Shown one piece after another: positions 6,576-11,494 of a stretch of DNA of 13,851 nt. Source of the DNA: Bacteroidota bacterium (GTDB taxonomy: Bacteria; Bacteroidota; Bacteroidia; NORP154); contig NVRZ01000054.1 in NCBI GenBank assembly GCA_002401055.1, positions 1 through 13,851 of the forward strand, read 5' to 3'. How positions within the stretch are numbered: the first letter of the stretch is position 1; each line of letters begins with the position of its first letter. The notes under the pieces were generated by a model, which saw nothing but the letters and a program-made list of their open reading frames with translations, had not been told where the DNA came from and ran no database searches. The translations under genes were made by a program, and so were the position numbers.

Positions 6576-7798
6576 TGAACGGAAGACTGTTCTTGATCTC
6601 GGGTTTACTTAGCATACTTTTATTGTTCAGCATAGAAGTTCTGTCACAAGACAGTCTTGCTAAGCCCAAGCCAAAACTCATTAAAGAGGTTTCCGGTAAC
6701 TTCAGAGGTGACTACCGATATTTTCCTGATAAAGCTCTATACCCCGATCAGCAAGAGCAGTACTTTTCAATGGTTTTTCAACCTGAAATCTATCTGGAGT
6801 GGAACAAGGGCAAGCAAATATTAAAGTATACAGGATTTGCCAGAATTGACCAGTATGACAATAGAAGTACGCATGCAGATGTACGGGAACTTTATTTTCA
6901 ATTTGTATTAAAAAAGTGGGAGCTCTCATTCGGTGCTAAAAACCTGTACTGGGGAGTAACAGAATCCAATCACCTTGTAGATATCATTAATCAGGGGGAT
7001 GCACTTGAGGGTTTCGGGCTGAACGCTAAGCTCGGGCAGCCCATGATACATTTCTCATGGTCGCCTAAATGGGGGACAATTGATTTGATAGCCATGACAT
7101 ATTTCCGAGAAATGAGATTTCCTGGGAAGCATGGCAGGCTTCGCCCACCATTTGACATTGATTATTCCAATACAACGTATGAAAGTGACATGGAGGAGTA
7201 CAACCCTGATCTAGCAATTCGCTGGTCGCACGCTCTAGGCCCTTTTGATCTAGGACTCTCCCATTTTTACGGCACCAGCCGATTACCCATTTTTACAACA
7301 AGCGATGGCCAAACATTCAGTCCTCATTACGAGTTGATTAACCAAACCGGATTTGATGTACAGGCTGCCACTGGCCCTATGCTGTGGAAAGGAGAAATAA
7401 TTCGCAGAGAGAGCAAACGGAAGTTGATATTGGCATTGGTCGTCGGAGGTGAGTTTACATTTAGCAATGTACTTCGAAAGGGAATTGATATCGGCATTAT
7501 TGCAGAGTACAATTACGACGACAGGGGGCTAGAGTCCATTAATGCACTGGATGACGACTTCTTTTTCGGGATGCGATTCGCTTTTAACGACCGCCAGAGC
7601 ACAGATATGATTGGTGGACTTATCGTTGATCGTAACAACGGTACACTTCGCTATTTTGCTAAAGCCAGCAGAAGGATTGGAAACTCATGGAAATTTAGCC
7701 TTGAGGCATCGAGACTTGATAATATTAATGATCAAGAATTCCTTTACCTTATCCGTAACGATAGCTTCGTACAGATATCCTTAGCTAAATTTTTCTAA
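6575..7798 (+). CDS. Outer-membrane beta-barrel protein, DUF1302-like, partner of RND/LolA-like pair
   Basis: The predicted 407-residue protein has a signal peptide (residues 1-25, ending EVLSQ) and then alternating amphipathic strands throughout, ending in phenylalanine (SFVQISLAKFF), the usual C-terminal mark of BAM-inserted barrels. The segment YWGVTESNHLVDIINQ (125-140) followed by GLNAKLGQPM recalls the DUF1302-type barrels that occur with RND and LolA-like genes in Proteobacteria; that assignment is from memory of the motif. I choose the GTG at 6575: it overlaps the previous TAG stop by one base, AAAAAGGG lies just upstream, and the next residues form the signal peptide. The overlap implies translational coupling. 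The protein likely supplies the outer-membrane step of the same transport route; whether it is a channel, a receptor or an insertion platform is not shown. Confidence 0.8.
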   Translation: MNGRLFLISGLLSILLLFSIEVLSQDSLAKPKPKLIKEVSGNFRGDYRYFPDKALYPDQQEQYFSMVFQPEIYLEWNKGKQILKYTGFARIDQYDNRSTHADVRELYFQFVLKKWELSFGAKNLYWGVTESNHLVDIINQGDALEGFGLNAKLGQPMIHFSWSPKWGTIDLIAMTYFREMRFPGKHGRLRPPFDIDYSNTTYESDMEEYNPDLAIRWSHALGPFDLGLSHFYGTSRLPIFTTSDGQTFSPHYELINQTGFDVQAATGPMLWKGEIIRRESKRKLILALVVGGEFTFSNVLRKGIDIGIIAEYNYDDRGLESINALDDDFFFGMRFAFNDRQSTDMIGGLIVDRNNGTLRYFAKASRRIGNSWKFSLEASRLDNINDQEFLYLIRNDSFVQISLAKFF

Positions 7799-7823
7799 CT
7801 ACCAGGCTTAGGCCAAGAGCAAT

Positions 7824-7857
7824 CCTATTATCGTGAAGAGACTTGGTCCATAATAGG
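7824..7857. terminator. Inverted repeat between convergent genes, possible bidirectional terminator
   Basis: CCTATTAT (7824-7831) and ATAATAGG (7850-7857) are perfect 8-base inverted repeats around an 18-base loop, in the 60-base gap between the converging barrel gene (stop 7796-7798) and the minus-strand gene (stop 7859-7861). Position suits a shared terminator. The arms are AT-rich and no T-run follows on either strand, so this is tentative. Confidence 0.35.
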
Positions 7858-7858
7858 C

Positions 7859-8590
7859 CTACTCGTTTATTTTCTTGCTGTAACGGTATTCGTCTCTGAT
7901 CTTAATTTCACCGCCACTGTAATACGTTTCATATAGTCCGTGCTTGTTTTCCCGCAGGTCGTAGTCTACTCTCCTCTTAAGCTGGCCGTTAGGATAGAAG
8001 TATCTCCAAGTGCCAATCTTGTACTGGTAATTGGGATTTTTACCAAAATTATGTCTTGATTTAAGGCCGATAAATTTAATTTGTCCACTGTGGTAAAGCC
8101 CCTTTCTTAAATCAATTCCTCTGTAATTAGAATCAGAGGCAAAATTCATTATGCGATCATAGTACGAAATGTAGTCAACGTCTGATGCTAATTTGCACAG
8201 GTTTATATCCAATCGATACGCGTATTCTTTCATCTCATCTTTGACCTCATCTCTGCTGAGCTTCCATCTTGAGACCATCCTTGCAGTTTCCCCTGTACCC
8301 AGCGTCATTGCACCTGCCCCCACCATGCCGAAGCCAATTCCTACAACCACGACTCCCTCACCATCCGATGCCTGAATACCCCATCCAACTATATTTGTAA
8401 TTACACCCAACACCGCAATCAACCAACCAGTATCAACAATTCTATCTGCAACTTTATTCTCCCTGGATTTATTCACTTCAACGTAGTCTGAAGTTTCCAC
8501 AGGTGATTTACTATCCTGACTTTCACCTTCAACAGAAAGGAGCAGAACAAAACAGGATACCAACAAGATTGCCAACCAATACTTCTTCAT
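7859..8590 (-). CDS. Membrane or lipoprotein with C-terminal MORN-type repeats
   Basis: The 243-residue protein starts with a hydrophobic segment MKKYWLAILLVSCFVLLLS; LVSC fits a lipobox with Cys13, although the residues after the cysteine are hydrophobic, so an ordinary signal peptide ending near GES (22-24) is as likely. A second hydrophobic pair follows at 55-72 and 78-98, the latter very glycine-rich (GEGVVVVGIGFGMVGAGAM), like a membrane hairpin. A linker (110-160) leads to MORN_2/YwqK-type repeats at about 163-237: GIDLRKGLYHSGQIKFIG, GTWRYFYPNGQLKRRVDYD, HGLYETYYSGGEIKIRDEY. Such repeats are common in Bacteroidota envelope proteins and their biochemical role is not settled. The gene stands alone on the minus strand, convergent with the barrel gene and divergent from the hydrolase gene. 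Function unknown. Confidence 0.72.
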   Translation of the reverse strand: MKKYWLAILLVSCFVLLLSVEGESQDSKSPVETSDYVEVNKSRENKVADRIVDTGWLIAVLGVITNIVGWGIQASDGEGVVVVGIGFGMVGAGAMTLGTGETARMVSRWKLSRDEVKDEMKEYAYRLDINLCKLASDVDYISYYDRIMNFASDSNYRGIDLRKGLYHSGQIKFIGLKSRHNFGKNPNYQYKIGTWRYFYPNGQLKRRVDYDLRENKHGLYETYYSGGEIKIRDEYRYSKKINE

Positions 8591-8734
8591 TTAGGGAGGA
8601 GTGAAGGATCTATTGAAACATTACGCGTGCGGTTTTACTTAAAAACGTCGGGTCGCCTCTAATATTACTTATGCTTCATTTTGAGAATGGCAAGCTCCTG
8701 CCGGTCAAGATATCCGAATCTTTTCTAGCAGAAG

Positions 8735-8763
8735 TTTGGCAAAAGCGGGAATTGCTATATTAG
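8735..8763 (+). promoter_or_regulatory. Candidate promoter of the metallo-hydrolase gene
   Basis: TTTG (8735-8738) and TATATTAG (8756-8763) are 17 bases apart; the second element matches TAnnTTTG at all but one defined base. The pair lies 27 bases before the start codon at 8790 in a 199-base divergent intergenic region. Confidence 0.4.
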
Positions 8764-8789
8764 CACATTGACTATCAGATGGTAAACAA

Positions 8790-9929
8790 ATGAATATTCT
8801 CCTGAAAATATTGAAGTGGATCGGACTGACGATCCTCGCCCTTTTACTGATAATCACAATGATTGGAACAATATTCCTCAACACCAGCCCACAGTTTGGA
8901 GGCTCAGCAAGTGAGGAGCAAGTGGCTGAATATAAGGCCACCGGGCATTTTGCAGATGGAGTGTGGATCAATCCGGAACCTATTGATATGAAGCTGGACT
9001 GTCACAGCGTTGAGCAAATGGTAAAGGAAATGTTTACACCTGATCCCAACGTGTCTCCGAAAAACAACATAGAAGTTGTAAAACTCGACCCAGAATCCAT
9101 TGGAAAGAATCTAAGTTCCAAAACGCGAATAACCTGGTTCGGACATTCATCTTTCCTCATTGAAATTGATGGCCTTAATATTCTCATCGATCCGGTATTC
9201 GGACAATATGCGGCTCCACATCCCCTATTGGGAAGAAGCCGATACAACAGAGACATGCCTATAGAAATTGAGGAGCTGCCAAAAATCGATGCCATTTTTA
9301 TCTCTCACGACCATTACGATCACCTGGATTACCCAAGTATCGAAAAGCTGAAGAACAGGACCGATGCATTCTTCGTGCCCCTGGGAGTGGGAAATCATTT
9401 GCGCGCCTGGGGAATTGCAGATGACATTATTCAGGAGTTGGATTGGTGGGAAGAGACCGCTCTGGCAACATTAAAAATCGTCTTCACACCTTCCAGGCAT
9501 ATGTCCGGAAGGGGGCTCACCGACCAAAGCGCAACTTTGTGGGGATCGTGGGTACTTCATGGCAAAACTGGCAGGATATTTTTTAGTGGCGACGGAGGTT
9601 ATGGCGCACACTTCGCAGAAATTGGTAAAAAGTACGGTCCCTTTCATATTGGACTTATGGAATGTGGACAGTACAATAAGCTCTGGGCCGATGTACACAT
9701 GATGCCAGAGCAAACCGTTCAAGCCGCGAAGGATGTTGGCGCTATAATGATCGTGCCTATTCATTGGGGATCCTTTACATTGGCCACACACAGCTGGATT
9801 GATCCTATAGAGCGGGTAACCGCTGAAGCAAGAGCCCAAAAACTCCGTATCTCCACCCCACAAATAGGCGAAACACTTATATTGGGTAGCGCACAATATC
9901 CAAGCACGAGGTGGTGGGAAAGACATTAG
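8790..9929 (+). CDS. Membrane-anchored metallo-beta-lactamase-fold hydrolase (NAPE-PLD/UlaG type)
   Basis: The 379-residue protein has an N-terminal hydrophobic anchor (about 8-30, preceded by Lys residues, so the catalytic part should lie in the periplasm) and then a full metallo-beta-lactamase domain. Visible motifs are WFGHSSFLIEIDG (116-128), SHDHYDHLD (172-180; H173, H175, D177, H178), SRHMSGRG (235-242; H237), FFSGDGGYG (264-272; D268), DVHMMPEQ (301-308) and IVPIHWGSF (321-329; H325). These give the complete two-zinc site. The pattern GHSS...ILIDPVF...RYNR...SRHMSGRG...TLW is that of COG2220 proteins related to N-acyl-phosphatidylethanolamine phospholipase D rather than classical beta-lactamases. 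A phosphodiester or lactone substrate, perhaps lipid, is plausible but inferred. It is monocistronic by spacing: 108 bases separate it from the next gene. The ATG at 8790 is supported by a promoter-like pair upstream. Confidence 0.88.
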   Translation: MNILLKILKWIGLTILALLLIITMIGTIFLNTSPQFGGSASEEQVAEYKATGHFADGVWINPEPIDMKLDCHSVEQMVKEMFTPDPNVSPKNNIEVVKLDPESIGKNLSSKTRITWFGHSSFLIEIDGLNILIDPVFGQYAAPHPLLGRSRYNRDMPIEIEELPKIDAIFISHDHYDHLDYPSIEKLKNRTDAFFVPLGVGNHLRAWGIADDIIQELDWWEETALATLKIVFTPSRHMSGRGLTDQSATLWGSWVLHGKTGRIFFSGDGGYGAHFAEIGKKYGPFHIGLMECGQYNKLWADVHMMPEQTVQAAKDVGAIMIVPIHWGSFTLATHSWIDPIERVTAEARAQKLRISTPQIGETLILGSAQYPSTRWWERH

Positions 9930-10037
9930 GGACTGAGGTTAACCCCAAAATTTGTTCATAACAAACCGAAGGCATTGGTTAAGCGGAATTATATCTTTTT
10001 TAATTTGGAAGCATCCTAATCAAAAAACTCAAAAATC

Positions 10038-10421
10038 ATGCTAATTGCTTATAAAGTTATTATCAGTCTTGTGACTGTAATTCATATTCTCGGATTTGCG
10101 ATGGGCGTTTTTATGCCTGCAGAAATGGCCAAAGAATTCGGAGTTGAATTTACGCCTGAACTTCAAAGGACCTTTGTTCATTTTGGTATTCTGCTCGGCA
10201 TCTTCTCTGTATTTCTGGCGCAAGCCACTTACTGGACCTTTAAAGGAAAAGCAGAGGGCATTCATCTCGGACTGCTTGCGGGTATCGGTATGACGGCAGC
10301 TTTTTTCATTGATATCGCCATGGTAGGTGGAGAAATGGATTATATGTTGCTCGTTATGGGATTACTTACCACTGGTACGGCTTATATGGCGGGGAAAAGT
10401 AGTTCAGAGGCATCTGAATAA
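10038..10421 (+). CDS. Small four-helix integral membrane protein, unknown function
   Basis: The 127-residue protein is hydrophobic with four probable membrane helices, at about residues 3-25, 45-66, 76-95 and 101-119, and short polar loops (MPAEMAKEFGVEFTPELQRT; TFKGKAEG). The C-terminal tail GKSSSEASE is polar. There are no recognisable catalytic residues and I do not recognise the family with confidence; small four-helix proteins of this kind are often annotated DUF or DoxX-like. It starts 108 bases after the hydrolase gene. A perfect hairpin TTCAGA-ggca-TCTGAA (10403-10418) overlaps its last codons but has no T-run. Confidence 0.7.
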   Translation: MLIAYKVIISLVTVIHILGFAMGVFMPAEMAKEFGVEFTPELQRTFVHFGILLGIFSVFLAQATYWTFKGKAEGIHLGLLAGIGMTAAFFIDIAMVGGEMDYMLLVMGLLTTGTAYMAGKSSSEASE

Positions 10422-10443
10422 AGTTCCTCCATTGTAACTTGAG

Positions 10444-10463
10444 CCTACCTAGCGACAGGCAGG
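10444..10463. repeat. Intergenic hairpin 1
   Basis: CCTACCT (10444-10450) pairs with AGGCAGG (10457-10463), six of seven positions, around AGCGAC. It lies 22 bases after the stop of the small membrane protein gene, with no T-run after it, in a 372-base region without a gene. Confidence 0.45.
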
Positions 10464-10475
10464 TTACCGGAAAGA

Positions 10476-10494
10476 TCCCGGATCAAGTCCGGGA
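10476..10494. repeat. Intergenic hairpin 2, perfect 7-bp GC-rich stem
   Basis: TCCCGGA (10476-10482) and TCCGGGA (10488-10494) are perfect inverted repeats around TCAAG. Outer CCGG copies at 10467-10470 and 10499-10502 extend the symmetry. The core GATCCCGGATCAAGTCCGGG is a sequence I recall recurring between genes in many bacterial genomes; that is memory, not a search result. Confidence 0.55.
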
Positions 10495-10526
10495 ATACTC
10501 CGGCAAGACATCCCAGACTTCATCCT

Positions 10527-10597
10527 TGCCATTCTGAGTGTAACGAAGAATCTACAGTTCATTAAAGTCCAGATTCTTCGCTTTGCTCAGAATTGCA
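10527..10597. repeat. Long imperfect inverted repeat, dispersed intergenic element
   Basis: Arms 10531-10553 and 10571-10593 (23 bases each) pair at 19 Watson-Crick positions plus two G-T wobbles around a 17-base loop; TGC/GCA at 10527-10529 and 10595-10597 extends the stem. Both outer ends carry ATTCTGAG/CTCAGAAT and both inner ends CGAAGAATCT/AGATTCTTCG. The motif resembles mobile intergenic palindromes found in many Bacteroidota genomes. No coding sequence and no T-run are present. With hairpins 1 and 2 it accounts for most of the structure seen in the 10422-10793 gap. Confidence 0.6.
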
Positions 10598-10701
10598 TTT
10601 AAATTCATTGCTCGACAACAAAACAGCACAAAAACAAGAATAAACAGCTATTTTATCACCATGCAGTTAATCCAATCCATCTTATAGTGCCTGTACTGCA
10701 A

Positions 10702-10729
10702 CTGCCAGGGTGGTGGCAATGTTTGAGTA
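10702..10729 (+). repeat. 28-base repeat, copy A, upstream of the secreted-protein gene
   Basis: Bases 10702-10729 match 11394-11421 at 24 of 28 positions, with an identical block ATGTTTGAGTA at the 3' end. This copy ends 64 bases before the ATG at 10794. Its TTTG (10722-10725) is 23 bases before TATATTTA (10749-10756), so the repeat may include a -33-like element. Confidence 0.5.
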
Positions 10730-10793
10730 AGAACAAGGATTGAATGTGTATATTTATTACAACCAATACCAGTAATTAATAAAAACCGTGAGC

Positions 10794-11357
10794 ATGAAAC
10801 CAATACCAAAATCAATACTAATTCTATCAATTGTTCTTTTCCCGTTGATAACAAATGCGCAGGTTATTGTGTACAAAACTTATGAAGATTTTCAAAACAA
10901 GATTGGCGAAAAGTACGATGATTATAAAAGTGGAGGATACAAGAGAATAGTCCTGATGAAAGATGGCAAAAAGGTAAGACTGGATATGAAGTCCATGTGG
11001 GGATTTACCTATGAAGATGCCTTATTTAGGATCCACGCACCATACGGTCAATGCGTGAGGGTGCTTGCTCTGGGCAAGGTTTGTTATTATGAGAATGGAA
11101 TGGCACATTTAAGTATGATCAAGAACAAGAGTAAAAGTGGGGAAAGTTTGGGAGGATGGCATTGCTATATTTCAAAAACAATATCCTCAGAATTAAGACC
11201 ATTTCCATATACTATGGTTGCTAAATCCCGAAGGGATCTCAATGCTTTCAAAGCAGCGAATAGTGAGTACGATAGACTATTTGAATGTATAGAAAAGGAC
11301 TATTCATATCTCAATGTCCGCCCTTGCGTAGATAAATTTAACGCCGAGGAAGAATAG
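10794..11357 (+). CDS. Small secreted protein with five cysteines, unknown family
   Basis: From the ATG at 10794 the protein has 187 residues; a GTG at 10788 would add only two. The N-terminus MKPIPKSILILSIVLFPLITNAQ is a clear signal peptide with cleavage after TNA. The mature part begins VIVYKTYEDFQNKIGEKYDDY, is rich in lysine and tyrosine, and has cysteines at 87, 97, 124, 165 and 178, which could form two disulphides in the periplasm or outside the cell. I see no catalytic motif and do not recognise the family; it resembles lineage-specific secreted proteins of Bacteroidota. The stop is at 11355-11357, followed after 137 bases by the phosphatase gene on the same strand. Partial copies of one 28-base sequence lie before both genes. 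Confidence 0.72.
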   Translation: MKPIPKSILILSIVLFPLITNAQVIVYKTYEDFQNKIGEKYDDYKSGGYKRIVLMKDGKKVRLDMKSMWGFTYEDALFRIHAPYGQCVRVLALGKVCYYENGMAHLSMIKNKSKSGESLGGWHCYISKTISSELRPFPYTMVAKSRRDLNAFKAANSEYDRLFECIEKDYSYLNVRPCVDKFNAEEE

Positions 11358-11393
11358 AGAAAGGAGTTGGATTAGTTGGCGCCTCGGCAGCAC

Positions 11394-11421
11394 CTGCTAG
11401 AGTGGTTGCGATGTTTGAGTA
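11394..11421 (+). repeat. 28-base repeat, copy B, upstream of the sensor-phosphatase gene
   Basis: The sequence agrees with copy A at 24 of 28 positions; differences are at positions 5, 8, 14 and 17 of the unit. It ends 73 bases before the chosen start codon at 11495. It may be a fragment of a dispersed repeat or a shared regulatory sequence. Confidence 0.5.
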
Positions 11422-11462
11422 GGTGCAAAAACCGCATACTTTAAGTAAAGCCCAAGAAATCT

Positions 11463-11470
11463 TACATTTG
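11463..11470 (+). promoter_or_regulatory. Candidate -7 element of the sensor-phosphatase gene
   Basis: TACATTTG is an exact TAnnTTTG match, 24 bases before the ATG at 11495. It lies inside the open frame that would begin with GTG at 11423, which argues against that longer start. No clear -33 element is seen. Confidence 0.45.
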
Positions 11471-11494
11471 AATATCACGCACCCATTCAAAACC

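Noticed and set aside
9471..9926. Minus-strand open frame of 151 residues inside the hydrolase gene
   Set aside because: It overlaps conserved metal-binding motifs of the real gene and shows no features of its own.
9992..10007. TATCTTTT / TTAATTTG as promoter of the small membrane protein gene
   Set aside because: Each misses a defined base of TAnnTTTG and no TTG lies at a good distance; in such an AT-rich tract this is too weak to list as a feature.
10648..10854. Minus-strand open frame covering the gap upstream of the secreted-protein gene
   Set aside because: It overlaps the 28-base repeat and the promoter region, has no recognisable product, and reads as a chance frame.
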